The notes: a model not told the origin generated them from the letters alone. A stretch of DNA of 64,000 bases from Psychrobacter sp. NG254 (GCF_015277735.1 NZ_JADHDA010000004.1:372001-436000), one strand, 5' to 3'; counted from the first letter of the stretch, positions 26,146 through 36,582 are shown. Numbers and translations: made by a program.

Positions 26146-27837
26146 TTAGGTATCGTCCTTGATGTTGCCGTTACCTCTGTGTAGCGACCATTCTTTGCGT
26201 AGCACCGAGAGACTCTCAAATGTCACTAAAATCGTGGCCACCAAGATAATGATGTCCATAATGATAAGTAGCCAATTGCCATCTGTGAAGAAGGTTTTGA
26301 GCTGAATCAGTAGTGCAAATACGGTCATAACCAACAAGAATGACAATGGTGCTAAGGTATACCAAACAGGCTTGCCTTTACGCAACAGAATAACAGTGAC
26401 AATCATCAGAGTCAGCGCTGCCATCAACTGGTTGGTTGTACCAAATAGTGGCCAGATAATCATGCCACCAGCACCATCGATACCACCGGCACCAAATGCC
26501 AATAGCAAACAGCTTCCGACTGCTAGTAACGTTGCGACGACACTTTTACTCAATACAGGCAATTTATAAATCTCACCAAATTCTTGGAAGATATAACGTT
26601 GCAAACGTACGCCAGTATCCATCGTAGTACCAGCGAATAGCGCAGCCATTACTGTCAACATCGTTTGTGATAGCACCATATCGATACCGACACCAGCATT
26701 CAAGATGGTCGCGCCGCCATCGATGAAAGCACCGATAGAACCGTCACCAAATTTTTGATAAACCGCTTGCCAATCACCAAGCGTAGCAAAACCTGCCGTT
26801 GCCGCCAAAATTGCACCGAGTGCGAGCATACCTTCACCCAACGCACCAAAGTAGCCAACGAAACGAACGTCTTCTTCTTTATCAATCTGCTTGGATGTCG
26901 TACCAGTTGCCACTAGACCGTGGAACCCTGAAATTGCGCCACAAGCAATTGTGACAAACAATAGCGGCATCAGTGAAGGCGTGCCGATTGGTAATGCCGT
27001 GTTGATTGCTGGGGCGACAATGGTTGGTGTCGCAATAAAAATAGCCGCGTACAGCAGAATCAAACCGACAAATAGCTGCAAACCGTTGATATAATCGCGT
27101 GGTTGAAGCAGCATCCAGACAGGCAGTAATGAGGCGACCGCTGCATAAGCAAACAAAATAAGAATCCAGACAGCGTTATCAGGTAAACCCATGATGGTTT
27201 CAGGCAACACAATCGGGAACATAGGTCCAAGATAGATAAGTCCGTATAAGGCACCAACACCGATAATGGATACCCAAACCAAGTTCATTTTGTAGCGATA
27301 AATACACTGACCAATGATAAAGGCAACAACCAACGCACCCCAAACTGGTAATACTGCAGATGGGGTTTTGATCATCATATTAGCAATAGCAACACCAAAT
27401 ACAGCATTCACCATTAATAACAATAAGAAAATAACGACCATCATCAAGCTACGGACACGTGTGCCCATGACGTTACCAGCGATAGAACCAATCGACTGGC
27501 CTCTGTTGCGCATACTTGCCCAAATGGCCGACATATCGTGTACACCAGCCATAAAAATAGTGCCAAATACCACCCAAATGATGGCAGGCACCCAGCCCCA
27601 AATTACAGCAATAGCAGGACCAATGATCGGTGCAGCGCCAGCGACTGAGGTAAAATGATGACCCCATAATACATATTTGTTGGTGGGCACATAATCCACC
27701 CCATCTTTCATTGTATGTGCAGGCGTTGGACGACTGTTGTCCAATGCCAAAATCTTAGTGGCAATAAATTTTGAGTAAAACAAGTAGCCGCAAAACATAG
27801 CAGCTACAGCGAATACCAATACAATAGCACTATTCAT
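26146..27837 (-). CDS. cstA: Carbon starvation protein CstA family permease
   Basis: CstA-family proteins import pyruvate or peptides during carbon limitation through the inner membrane. The 563-aa sequence is almost entirely transmembrane and carries family blocks: the N-terminal FYSKFIATKILALDNSRPTP, then DYVPTNKYVLWGHHFTSVAG and AAPIIGPAIAVIWGWVPAI. Further blocks are IWASMRNRGQSIG, ISGFHGLVATGTTSKQID, and FGTTNQLMAALTLM near the C-terminus. It is shorter than the 700-aa E. coli CstA, like many CstA-type homologues. No small YbdD/YjiX partner gene is adjacent. The 319-bp upstream gap holds several palindromes. Confidence 0.92.
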   Translation of the reverse strand: MNSAIVLVFAVAAMFCGYLFYSKFIATKILALDNSRPTPAHTMKDGVDYVPTNKYVLWGHHFTSVAGAAPIIGPAIAVIWGWVPAIIWVVFGTIFMAGVHDMSAIWASMRNRGQSIGSIAGNVMGTRVRSLMMVVIFLLLLMVNAVFGVAIANMMIKTPSAVLPVWGALVVAFIIGQCIYRYKMNLVWVSIIGVGALYGLIYLGPMFPIVLPETIMGLPDNAVWILILFAYAAVASLLPVWMLLQPRDYINGLQLFVGLILLYAAIFIATPTIVAPAINTALPIGTPSLMPLLFVTIACGAISGFHGLVATGTTSKQIDKEEDVRFVGYFGALGEGMLALGAILAATAGFATLGDWQAVYQKFGDGSIGAFIDGGATILNAGVGIDMVLSQTMLTVMAALFAGTTMDTGVRLQRYIFQEFGEIYKLPVLSKSVVATLLAVGSCLLLAFGAGGIDGAGGMIIWPLFGTTNQLMAALTLMIVTVILLRKGKPVWYTLAPLSFLLVMTVFALLIQLKTFFTDGNWLLIIMDIIILVATILVTFESLSVLRKEWSLHRGNGNIKDDT

Positions 27838-28156
27838 CTTATCTCTCCCTAGACAAGTAGTCGATAGCCTTATAAGTTCAAGCTTTTTGAATCAAAATAT
27901 GAAAAATATGCTAAATTAGTGTGCGGTGAGTGACTCATCTCACCTGAGATTAGACAAATCCTATATAGGATAATATCTTAGGAAGATTGTAAATTAATCA
28001 TCAATCAATAAACCTTTGCACTGTAAAATTAGAGCACGTCACTAATCAGCATATAGTGTGGTGAGCCTTTGTTTAAAATTCTGGTTGAATAGTAACCGAT
28101 TTGACGACAAATGTAACGTAAGTAAGACCTGAAAAACAACAAATAAAGGAAGTACA
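27838..28156. promoter_or_regulatory. Divergent control region of cstA and the 28157 gene
   Basis: This gene-free stretch of 319 bases lies between divergent genes. It holds a GGTGAG...CTCACC inverted repeat (27926-27945) with an inner TGAGTGACTCA dyad, and a perfect 14-bp palindrome ATCCTATATAGGAT (27958-27971). These look like regulator sites for cstA. The AAAGGAAG before 28157 is the ribosome-binding site of the next gene. No coding sequence is seen. Confidence 0.4.
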
Positions 28157-28825
28157 ATGGCACATTATTTTGGATTCGTACCCTCAGACAAACTAAAAGC
28201 ACAAATCAGTGAGGCCGAACAGGTCATTGCTTCAGATGAGCAAGTAGATTATTACCCGTATCGTGATGCGCTCACTCATCAGACCGCACGTGATCTGACG
28301 GATAATCTGTTGGTTGGTTTGGTAGACATTATCCCAAATCCTGAGCGTCAAGCCTCTATGCGAAAAATCGTTGTGACAATTGAACGTGCTACTGATACCC
28401 TACTCAATATTTTACTTGGTAAAGAGAATAATGAAGAAGTGATGCCAAGTTTTAATTTTTTGCGAGATCATGCAACCTTTATAGATAATGAAGGCGTAAA
28501 ACGTGTGGGATTTAAGCTGTCTGAAACAGATGCAAAAATAATCGATGAAGGGTTTGCTGCTATCACTCCAGAACACGTCGATAAAGCCAAATTTAAAACA
28601 GCACTCGAAACTATGAACGAGGCGACACTAACTCACTTTGTCAGTCGCTACGCTGAAACACTGAAGCTTGGCATGATTAAGCGAAAATCCGTACCAGTCG
28701 CCAAATCAGCCATTGATAAAGGCATGAGTATGGCACTTAATAAGCTGTTGCCCGACCTACCAAACGACTCATTGAACCGCTTGGCCAACTATTACCGTCC
28801 GTTTATTATTCAAAAGCCAGAATAA
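28157..28825 (+). CDS. Unknown soluble helical protein
   Basis: I do not recognise this 222-aa protein. It has no signal peptide, no membrane span and no clear catalytic motif. It looks helical throughout, with MAHYFGFVPSDKLKAQISEA at the N-terminus and a repeated pattern of charged amphipathic helices. The C-terminus reads NSLNRLANYYRPFIIQKPE. A central stretch (NPERQASMRKIVVTIERATD) and a C-terminal Lys-rich segment (GMIKRKSVPVAKSAIDKG) stand out but do not point to a function. The ATG at 28157 follows AAAGGAAG, which supports translation. It lies upstream of hpt, which appears to have its own promoter. Confidence 0.75.
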   Translation: MAHYFGFVPSDKLKAQISEAEQVIASDEQVDYYPYRDALTHQTARDLTDNLLVGLVDIIPNPERQASMRKIVVTIERATDTLLNILLGKENNEEVMPSFNFLRDHATFIDNEGVKRVGFKLSETDAKIIDEGFAAITPEHVDKAKFKTALETMNEATLTHFVSRYAETLKLGMIKRKSVPVAKSAIDKGMSMALNKLLPDLPNDSLNRLANYYRPFIIQKPE

Positions 28826-28867
28826 CCCTTTAAATCGGATTAATTTTGTCTCAAAAGTCATATGACG

Positions 28868-28897
28868 TTGGGAAAATTCACGAAAATTTGCTAAAAT
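28868..28897 (+). promoter_or_regulatory. Candidate hpt promoter
   Basis: TTGGGA (28868-28873), an 18-bp spacer and TAAAAT (28892-28897) preceded by TGC (extended -10-like). It lies 30 bases before the hpt start. Confidence 0.45.
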
Positions 28898-28927
28898 AAG
28901 CGGCACTTTTTACCAAAGGCGCATCCG

Positions 28928-29491
28928 ATGACCCAAATCAGTAACCAAGAAATTGAAAAAACATTACGCAACTCAGAGTGCCTTATTAGCAGTATCGAAG
29001 TTGCTGCTGCTTATGAGCGTTTGGCCGCTCAGCTAAACCTACACTATGTTGGGCTTAACCCTATTGTTATGGTCGTCATGAATGGCGGACTGATTCCAGC
29101 GGGTCAGCTACTGACACACCTGACGTTCTATCATCGTATGCATTACATCCATGCGTCTCGATATCGTGATAACCAAGGCACCAATGATCTTGATTGGAAA
29201 TTTAAGCCAGATGTTAATATCGAAGGTGAGCATGTATTGCTGATTGATGATATTTTTGATGAAGGTATTACTCTAAAAGCAGTCGTGGAAGAACTCAGCA
29301 AAGAAAAACCACTGTCTATCGAAACTTGTGTGTTGCTTAACAAAGAACATGACCGTAAGGTTCAAGGGTTTGATGTGGATTTTGTGGGCATCAACGTGGC
29401 AGATCGTTATGTTTATGGTTGTGGTATGGACTTTCATGGTTACCTGCGCCATTTGCCTGGTATCTATGCAATCAAAGAAGACAAAGTTTAA
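28928..29491 (+). CDS. hpt: Hypoxanthine-guanine phosphoribosyltransferase
   Basis: This 187-aa type I phosphoribosyltransferase salvages hypoxanthine or guanine to IMP or GMP using PRPP. The PRPP-binding loop is HVLLIDDIFDEGITLKAV (near 100-117), the pyrophosphate loop includes MNGGLIPAGQLL (near 56), and the base-binding end has DFVGINVADRYVYGCGMD. The length fits the roughly 185-aa pseudomonad-type enzyme. A candidate promoter lies at 28868-28897, and a perfect 26-bp palindrome followed by a terminator lies just after the stop. Confidence 0.92.
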   Translation: MTQISNQEIEKTLRNSECLISSIEVAAAYERLAAQLNLHYVGLNPIVMVVMNGGLIPAGQLLTHLTFYHRMHYIHASRYRDNQGTNDLDWKFKPDVNIEGEHVLLIDDIFDEGITLKAVVEELSKEKPLSIETCVLLNKEHDRKVQGFDVDFVGINVADRYVYGCGMDFHGYLRHLPGIYAIKEDKV

Positions 29492-29493
29492 CG

Positions 29494-29519
29494 TTTAGAT
29501 TTAAGCGCTTAAATCTAAA
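29494..29519. repeat. Perfect 26-bp palindrome after hpt
   Basis: The 26 bases are their own reverse complement, centred on AAGCGCTT, and begin 2 bases after the hpt stop codon. A loopless palindrome this long is a poor terminator hairpin but a good dimeric-protein site or cruciform. It lies directly before the shared terminator between the convergent hpt and recD genes. Confidence 0.7.
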
Positions 29520-29523
29520 TCAT

Positions 29524-29552
29524 AAAAAAGCATCCTATTTGGATGCTTTTTT
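29524..29552. terminator. Bidirectional terminator between hpt and recD
   Basis: AAAAAAGCATCC (29524-29535) pairs perfectly with GGATGCTTTTTT (29541-29552) around the loop TATTT. It has T runs in both directions, suiting the convergent hpt and recD genes. Confidence 0.9.
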
Positions 29553-29604
29553 ATTGTGTTCAGAATGAGAAAACCAACAATGGTAATGAATGGCATGATA
29601 ATGA

Positions 29605-31851
29605 TTAAAACTGTAATGCCAAACCCGTATGCCGTTCAGTAGGTGTTTGTACGGCTTTTTCTAATGCATGTTTTGTACTATAGATGGTCACTTGCTTTTT
29701 AGCACGAGTTACCGCTGTATAGATAAGCTCTTTACTAAGTAGTCTTGCATGACTGTTATCAAAAGTAATAGCCACATGATCAAACTCAGACCCTTGCGAT
29801 TTATGTATGGTCATTGCATATGCCGTCGCCATCACTTCCTCATTTAGCAGGTTAACAGCGATACCTTGCGTTTTATTTTCAAAAAACACTTCAAGTTGGT
29901 TTCTTTCACCACTCGTCTGCAAGCAAAAGCCAATGTCCCCATTAAAGAGTCCTAGCTCGTAATTGTTCTGTAGCACCATAACAGGACGTCCATGAAACCA
30001 CGTGTTTTGACCCAAGGGCAGCTTTAATTCTGCAAGATGCCACTGGGTCAAGTAATTATTAATATAGTGATCGCCCCATTCACCATTGTGGCCCGCAGTT
30101 AAAATTCTGAACTGATTAAAGGTTTCCATTAATGAGGTAATTATAGTTTTTACCGATTTTGGCATGGATTTTTCTATTGGATTTTCTTGATAATTTTTAA
30201 TGTTAAGTAGATATAAATGGTAATTTTTTGACATTTTTTCAATAATTTTTTTATTGCTTAGGCTATTTTTTGTCTTGTCATCTAATAGATCTGCTGCTTG
30301 TGGTGTATTCACATATTGAAAACTCAGTGCATTATCATGTTTCAATAATTGCCAGATCGCTCTAATATCTACATCTGCTTTGTTTATTTGGTACGCAAGC
30401 TTGCCAATACCAGAGTCTGCACTAAAACGACGGCTTTCAGTCAGCTCTGCGTGAATGGGTTGCAATAAAGGAATACGACACAAATCGGCCAATACAGCCC
30501 CTGCATCTACCGCTGCTAACTGGTTTGCATCACCCAGTAGTATCAAGCGTGCACCGGGCTTTACAGCACTTACTAAATAATTAGCCAACTCTACCCCGAG
30601 CATTGATGCCTCATCAACGATGATAATATCTTCGCCGAGTGGGTTTTTTGCATCGTAACGAGGTTTACCCGTACGGCCAATACCTAACAAGCGATGAATC
30701 GTTTTGGCCTCTTGCAATTGCAATTCTACATTCGCAGCATCAAGTGCCGCCTGTAAAGACTCTTGCATTCGCTGGGCCGCCTTACCCGTCGGTGCTGCTA
30801 ATGCGAGGCTCGCACTGTCTGTACTGAATTTAATCTGTTCCTGCTTACCTGCCCTACTCTCTGTGGCCTGTTGCAGTGCAATCACTAGCTGAGCTACGGT
30901 ATAAGTTTTTCCGGTGCCTGGCCCGCCAGTGATGATGCTAAATGCATTATTGTTCGAGACATTAATGGCCGCTACCTGCTGCGGATTTAGCGTATCGGGT
31001 ATATTGATAGCTAATGGGGATATTTTCTGATTTAGAATAGTATTGATATGCTGTGCCAAGTTGAGCTCTGCTTGCCATGCGCGGTGTAGCCAAAAAGTGA
31101 GTGAAATTGTCGAGTCGTTTTCATCTTCATTGATCTGATAAATAATAGGCTGATTATTTTTGCTTAGGCTATTATTATCATGCATCATTCCTGAATTGAC
31201 ATCAGCAAACAGCCTATGCTCATAAATTGACTGAGTAAAAGAGCGTAAATCTGTGTTCTTTAGGTACTCATAAAGGGCAACTATCGTATTAAAACGCTTG
31301 GTCAATATCTCTTTTTCGTGATTGGTCAGTGTCAGCTGTGTCCATAGCTGCGCACGCCGAGCAAATAATGTATTCAACAAATCAAACAGTGAGGGTTCTA
31401 CTATAAGATTTTCTGCTGTTTGCAAATCTATCCCACTGCTTGTTGCTGTTTCTGTCGCCTGCACCTCTACGGCTTTCAGATTCGATTGGGTATCAATCAA
31501 CGCTAAGACTGGCATCGCTAGCATCTCTAACAACTGCTGCTGCCACGCATATAGTGTGACTGACTCACCATTCACGTGACCTTGTAACGGTTGCTCGCTC
31601 TCAACTGCCTCAATGGTCAACACCGTATGCCCCTCTTCTAAATGAGTGGCTAACACCACGAATAAAGCCGAAAACAAATGACGCTCTTCTGTATTGTCAA
31701 TCCGTTTGCCATGGATATTAGATGCTGTATCTGGCGTGCTGTATGCAACCTGCGTTTGCTGACGACGCAGCAATATATAATCACTGATATTGCTGGCCCA
31801 GCTTTCTTGTACGCCAACGGCTACCTTATGCTTACTGTTGTTATTGCTCAT
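29605..31851 (-). CDS. recD: Exodeoxyribonuclease V subunit alpha (RecD helicase)
   Basis: RecD is the 5'-3' helicase of the RecBCD complex, which unwinds and resects double-strand breaks and degrades foreign linear DNA. The 748-aa protein is longer than E. coli RecD (608 aa). Motifs include Walker A GGPGTGKTY (near 309), LAAPTGKAAQRMQESL, the DEAS motif IIVDEASMLGVELA (near 412), LGDANQLAAVDAGAVL, and the C-terminal AYAMTIHKSQGSEFDHV and YTAVTRAKKQVTIYS. An AT-rich insertion around residues 510-560 (KNSLSNKKIIEKM...) is absent from typical RecD. It is last in the recC-recB-recD unit, 102 bp after recB. Confidence 0.95.
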   Translation of the reverse strand: MSNNNSKHKVAVGVQESWASNISDYILLRRQQTQVAYSTPDTASNIHGKRIDNTEERHLFSALFVVLATHLEEGHTVLTIEAVESEQPLQGHVNGESVTLYAWQQQLLEMLAMPVLALIDTQSNLKAVEVQATETATSSGIDLQTAENLIVEPSLFDLLNTLFARRAQLWTQLTLTNHEKEILTKRFNTIVALYEYLKNTDLRSFTQSIYEHRLFADVNSGMMHDNNSLSKNNQPIIYQINEDENDSTISLTFWLHRAWQAELNLAQHINTILNQKISPLAINIPDTLNPQQVAAINVSNNNAFSIITGGPGTGKTYTVAQLVIALQQATESRAGKQEQIKFSTDSASLALAAPTGKAAQRMQESLQAALDAANVELQLQEAKTIHRLLGIGRTGKPRYDAKNPLGEDIIIVDEASMLGVELANYLVSAVKPGARLILLGDANQLAAVDAGAVLADLCRIPLLQPIHAELTESRRFSADSGIGKLAYQINKADVDIRAIWQLLKHDNALSFQYVNTPQAADLLDDKTKNSLSNKKIIEKMSKNYHLYLLNIKNYQENPIEKSMPKSVKTIITSLMETFNQFRILTAGHNGEWGDHYINNYLTQWHLAELKLPLGQNTWFHGRPVMVLQNNYELGLFNGDIGFCLQTSGERNQLEVFFENKTQGIAVNLLNEEVMATAYAMTIHKSQGSEFDHVAITFDNSHARLLSKELIYTAVTRAKKQVTIYSTKHALEKAVQTPTERHTGLALQF

Positions 31852-31953
31852 TGTGTATTTTCTCTATGTTTATTATTTGACGATCACACGCTGAATATTC
31901 TATTAATTCTTTAGGTTAGTTTGGCTTAGCACCTCTTAAATGAGGTTAGCCTA

Positions 31954-34900
31954 CTAATTTGGCAAGCCAAACAGTGCATCCAAAGCCTTGATAAAGTCGA
32001 TTGGAATGTCCCAAGTCACCAATCCATAACGGTTATGCTGGCCCTTACTGCTTGAGCCGCTATCATTGGCTTCAGTAGAGTCAGCCAATATGTCAGTAGA
32101 TTGATAGTTTGAGACATACGTGCCTCGTAAAAACATATACTCCACTGCGCCAAGGTACTTGTGTTCATTGCCTATATAGTCGTCAATTCTTATAGCAAGG
32201 AACCGATGTAACGCTACCTGATAGATTGCAGCTTGTAACCAATACCCTGCTTTTGACATCGCTTGTTTGAGGGTGTTTTCGCTATAATCGCTTAGGCTAT
32301 TTCCTAAAAAGTTGCTTTTATAATCGACCACATAATACTTGCCAGCATGCTCATACACCAAATCAATCTCGCCGCGCAGATAACGATACAAATGCGCTTT
32401 ATTTTGTGGCACTAAGCTGATGTGCTTGTCTACGTCATCAGGCAGATACTGCTGAAACAGCCTATTAATGTCTTGTGCTCTAAACGTCTCTGACAGTCCC
32501 ATATTAAATTCTAGCTCGGCAAACCGCTGTTCTGTATCAATAGCATTGAGCGGCTGATTCGATGCCAATAATGGCACCTGTAGCACCTCCTCAATCCAGT
32601 TAATCAAAGCCTCATGTTTAGTCGCGTCTATTGAGTCCGGGTTAAACGGGCGGCTATCTGCTTTATTTTTTGCCTGCAGTATACGGCTTTGCTGTTCCAC
32701 GCTGCTATAGACCAATGGCAACTGATAGCTGCTGATGGCTCTATCAATCACCTGAGGCCACTGTGACTTGTTGCTAAAATCAATTTTTTCAAATATTTCA
32801 TGCAAAAATGTACCTGTATTGGCCCCTTTCACAAAGGCAAAACGAATGTCATCTTCTGGTTTTAGACTCAACTCAGTCACTGATTCAAGCCATTCATTAA
32901 TATGGGTTGATGATAGGTTAAAAGCTGAAACATCTGTCATATCGATGTCTATGGCATCGTCAATACGCTCATCTACTACTGCCATCGCCTGCATAGACTC
33001 ATCTAATTGGCGGGCTAAAGCGGTAAAACTAGTTTTAGCCCAGCCGTAGAAATAGTTGGTTTTCATGACATCTGAAAAAGCCATGTACTCAATCATTTCT
33101 GTTGCAGGCGCATTAAGACTTGATAGGTTTGTGGCAAACGCGACATGACTCATTGAACCGACTGCATTAGCATCACTAGAGTCACTGTCATTATTATTGG
33201 CGCCAGTGTTGTCGTATAACGCATGCACATTATGCGCGCGTATCATCCCGATAGTGCCCTTAAGCCTATCAGGCAGTTCAAACTTGGCCTCTTCGGATTC
33301 AAACCAATAGCATACTGGTCTTAAGGCACAATCAGTGTTTCTATAGGCTTCTTTTAACACTACATAAAGCTGTTCACTGGCTCGAGTAAATGCCACGTAA
33401 CCCAGTCGTCGCATCTCATCAAAATCTTCTTTTGTCTCAATGTCGGTGTAGTAATCCTTTTTGGTAGCAGAACCTTGTACCGGTGAGAAACGGCGTTGAT
33501 TGCCAATCGCTTGACTACTTAACGACTCGCTCTCTGGCGTCTGATCCGCTGTCGATTGATGCACCAATACTGAATTTATCAATGCCGAGGGAGATTGTTG
33601 GGCATTATATAGATACAGGCCATACTTCTCATTGGTGCCTGATTTTCTACTGGCATCGCCCATACCTAATACATAGACAATAGGAAACTCAAGCCCTTTT
33701 GACTTGTGAATGGTCATCAGCTGCACACCAGACTCTGTAGGCAACGGATATTGCTTGGCCCAATCGCTGTTGGGCGAGGCATCTATATGTTGTCTAAACC
33801 AAGCCAAGAGCTCATGCTCACCCATATCGATGCCGTATTGCGCCAGCACATCCATGATGTGACGTAAATCCATGATGTGACGGTCGCCTTCTGGATGAGC
33901 GGCCAATGCTTGCCATACACCTTGTGGCTGCACAGGGTTTTTATCTAGCAAATAATGCAACGCCGATAAAATACCAAAGTGCTGCCAACGCTGCGCGCCC
34001 TCTTTTAGATAGGTAATAAAGTCTTGGTAGCTTTTTTTATTATTTATCGCTGCTGCATTAGTACCATTAGGATTATGATCGTCTATCATCCCTGACTCAT
34101 GATCCGTCATCATGATTTTGATATCTTTGATGCTGAGGCCGTATAGGTGACTGGTTAGCACCCGATTGATCATGTCATGACGGTATGGGTATAGCATGGC
34201 ACTGAGTAGCGCTGCCACATCTTCTGCCATGATGGTCTCAAAAATACTGACGTCGCTGGTGGTCAAGGTTGGCACATTGAGTTTGACTAGCTCATCTTCC
34301 ACCCGCTTTAGATCTTTTTTGGTACGTGCGAGCACCCCAATATCACTGGGCTTAATTGGAATATTTTTTAGTGTCTGACCACTGTTAAGAACGGTCGCAA
34401 TATGGCGCGCTGTGATCTCAAACTCATCATACTCAAGCTCTTTGTCTCTATCGTAAGGCAGGTGCAATACGCTTACTGGTTGGGCAGACAATACATCCGT
34501 CACTAAGGTGCTGCTATGAGCATCTGGCTCATTAGACCAAGACAACTGGTTCTCTGGCTTTGCCGCTTTAATATGCTGATAATAAATACCAGTACCTAGC
34601 TGCGACAGTTTATTCTCAGCAGTTGTTGCATCAGCCATGCCAAACCAACAATTGAGCGCATCAATCAAGCTGGCATTTGAGCGGCGATTGATATCCAGCG
34701 TCCAAAGAGTGCTTTTATCGAACTGGGCTTTCATATAGTTGTAGTTGGCTACGTCGCCACCACGGAACCCATAAATAGCCTGTTTGGGGTCACCCACCAA
34801 TAGCAGAAATTCATGATTGGCCCTCCTAGTGGTTGACTGCTTATCACTGTCCGACAGTTTAGATTTATTCTTTGGCAAGTAAATGCTTTCAATCATAATG

Positions 34901-36582
34901 GCTTGCTCACCATTGATATCTTGCGACTCGTCAATCAGTGCTACCGGATAGTGGTGACGAATATAACGTGCCAGCTTCTCTCCTTGACGACCAGTCAATG
35001 CTTGGTTTAGACGCACCATTTGCAAGCTAAACGTCGTCTCACCACGTTCTTCTAGGATAACTGGCAACCTATCACGTACGGCCAGCACAATATGGCGATT
35101 CAGATTGGCCAATACCGTAATGATGTATTCATCAAGCTTGTTGCTTTGTTCAACATAGCGCTTGAAGTCACGAACGACTGGCAACTCATTAAATATTAAG
35201 TTAACTCTCTCACCGTCCTTTGGCTTATAGAACTGCTTACCGATATCATCTGTCTTTTGAAAAGCCTCAATCAATTTTCCTGTTTTATTGTTTTTATCAG
35301 ATATGAACTTATAAGCCGCCGGTCCATAATCCTCTAATGCTTGAATAATTTTAGGCCATGAATCTCTATTATTTTGAAGCTGCCCTTTAGGAACCTCATA
35401 ATATTCACCGTCAGACTCAAAGAAAGCATCAAGCTCAGCGCTGCGCTTAATAATTTCACTGATCAAGCGCTCGTAACCTTCGAAAGAGAAATCACTTACT
35501 ACCACCGCATCAATCGGCGCAGAGATAAAGTTAAGCGAACGTGTCACATACTTTTTATGATCGTTAGCCGCAGTCAACTTGCCTTGCTGATCCATCAATG
35601 CATATAGTTTGGGCTGCTCACTATATAAGCGGCTTTGAAACTGTCGCAGCTCATCATGAACAATACTGTTGGTCACCTGCTCAATACTACTGTCCTCAAT
35701 AATGCCCATGCCTTGTTGATGACCGGTCTCGCTACTGTATTCCGTCAACCATTTTTGCGCCAAGCTATCGAGCGTGCCCACAAACAGTTTATCCAGCGTG
35801 GTCAACACCAATGCGGTACGCCTAATAGCCTCTGTCATTGGGTAGCTGTATACATGATCCAGCAAATAACCGACCAGATGTAGGTTGATGGGATCTTGCA
35901 TGATGCTATCTAAACGAGCGTACTTGGCCTGATCAATCAGCCATTCTTCACGCGTAGTTTTGGCCTGACTACGTTTTCTCGCCGCTGTTTTTTGGTTCTG
36001 CTCATCACTGTTATGTTCATAAGCGAGATCTTGATTGGTATCGTCAGCGCCAGCTTCAGTGCCTGTATCAGCATCTGTACTCATGACTGAATCAGACTGC
36101 TTGTCTATGTTGGCCGGTTTACCAGTGTCAGGCATCACTTGCAATACGGCAGGATATAAAGTGTCCTTATTATTAAGATCTGTACTTAGGCTATTCACCC
36201 ATTGCAGCAATTGATAAAAATCCACCAAACGATCATGAATACGTTGACGCATCTCGGCAGCAGCGGCTCGCGTAAAGGTCGTGGCAATGATTTGCTCTGG
36301 TGCACGCCTCGCTTCAATCAGTAGGCGCAGTACGATGCCCGTAAGTGTCCACGTTTTACCAGTACCTGCCGAGGCCTCAATTAAGTGTCTGCCCATTAGA
36401 TCAACATCAACCGCAGGTATCACACCTGTTTTGCGTTCACTCATGTGCTCACTGTCAGTCGTATAAGTCGACATATCAGCAGAATTATGCAATTGATGTG
36501 AGTGCCCATCGAGCACATGCAGCTGATGAGCAGCTTCGTTAAGAGAAGTGGTGTTGGGCAAGTCTGTCATAGGGGCGTACAC
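31954..36582 (-). CDS. recB: Exodeoxyribonuclease V subunit beta (RecB helicase-nuclease)
   Basis: RecB supplies the 3'-5' helicase and the only nuclease of RecBCD. At 1542 aa it is well above the 1180 aa of E. coli. Walker A is LIEASAGTGKTWTLTG (near 67-82), with ATTFTRAAAAEMRQRI, VALIDESQDINGEQA, LVGDPKQAIYGFRGGD and VQLMTIHKSKGLEFPIV. The C-terminal nuclease has GEIDLVYEHAGKYYVVDYKS (near 1400-1420), with the conserved Asp and DYK. A non-conserved acidic, Asp/Glu/Gln-rich insertion (about 135-210) follows the first helicase motifs. The start may be 36582 or the Met four codons later at 36570. It lies 56 bp after recC. Confidence 0.95.
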   Translation of the reverse strand: MYAPMTDLPNTTSLNEAAHQLHVLDGHSHQLHNSADMSTYTTDSEHMSERKTGVIPAVDVDLMGRHLIEASAGTGKTWTLTGIVLRLLIEARRAPEQIIATTFTRAAAAEMRQRIHDRLVDFYQLLQWVNSLSTDLNNKDTLYPAVLQVMPDTGKPANIDKQSDSVMSTDADTGTEAGADDTNQDLAYEHNSDEQNQKTAARKRSQAKTTREEWLIDQAKYARLDSIMQDPINLHLVGYLLDHVYSYPMTEAIRRTALVLTTLDKLFVGTLDSLAQKWLTEYSSETGHQQGMGIIEDSSIEQVTNSIVHDELRQFQSRLYSEQPKLYALMDQQGKLTAANDHKKYVTRSLNFISAPIDAVVVSDFSFEGYERLISEIIKRSAELDAFFESDGEYYEVPKGQLQNNRDSWPKIIQALEDYGPAAYKFISDKNNKTGKLIEAFQKTDDIGKQFYKPKDGERVNLIFNELPVVRDFKRYVEQSNKLDEYIITVLANLNRHIVLAVRDRLPVILEERGETTFSLQMVRLNQALTGRQGEKLARYIRHHYPVALIDESQDINGEQAIMIESIYLPKNKSKLSDSDKQSTTRRANHEFLLLVGDPKQAIYGFRGGDVANYNYMKAQFDKSTLWTLDINRRSNASLIDALNCWFGMADATTAENKLSQLGTGIYYQHIKAAKPENQLSWSNEPDAHSSTLVTDVLSAQPVSVLHLPYDRDKELEYDEFEITARHIATVLNSGQTLKNIPIKPSDIGVLARTKKDLKRVEDELVKLNVPTLTTSDVSIFETIMAEDVAALLSAMLYPYRHDMINRVLTSHLYGLSIKDIKIMMTDHESGMIDDHNPNGTNAAAINNKKSYQDFITYLKEGAQRWQHFGILSALHYLLDKNPVQPQGVWQALAAHPEGDRHIMDLRHIMDVLAQYGIDMGEHELLAWFRQHIDASPNSDWAKQYPLPTESGVQLMTIHKSKGLEFPIVYVLGMGDASRKSGTNEKYGLYLYNAQQSPSALINSVLVHQSTADQTPESESLSSQAIGNQRRFSPVQGSATKKDYYTDIETKEDFDEMRRLGYVAFTRASEQLYVVLKEAYRNTDCALRPVCYWFESEEAKFELPDRLKGTIGMIRAHNVHALYDNTGANNNDSDSSDANAVGSMSHVAFATNLSSLNAPATEMIEYMAFSDVMKTNYFYGWAKTSFTALARQLDESMQAMAVVDERIDDAIDIDMTDVSAFNLSSTHINEWLESVTELSLKPEDDIRFAFVKGANTGTFLHEIFEKIDFSNKSQWPQVIDRAISSYQLPLVYSSVEQQSRILQAKNKADSRPFNPDSIDATKHEALINWIEEVLQVPLLASNQPLNAIDTEQRFAELEFNMGLSETFRAQDINRLFQQYLPDDVDKHISLVPQNKAHLYRYLRGEIDLVYEHAGKYYVVDYKSNFLGNSLSDYSENTLKQAMSKAGYWLQAAIYQVALHRFLAIRIDDYIGNEHKYLGAVEYMFLRGTYVSNYQSTDILADSTEANDSGSSSKGQHNRYGLVTWDIPIDFIKALDALFGLPN

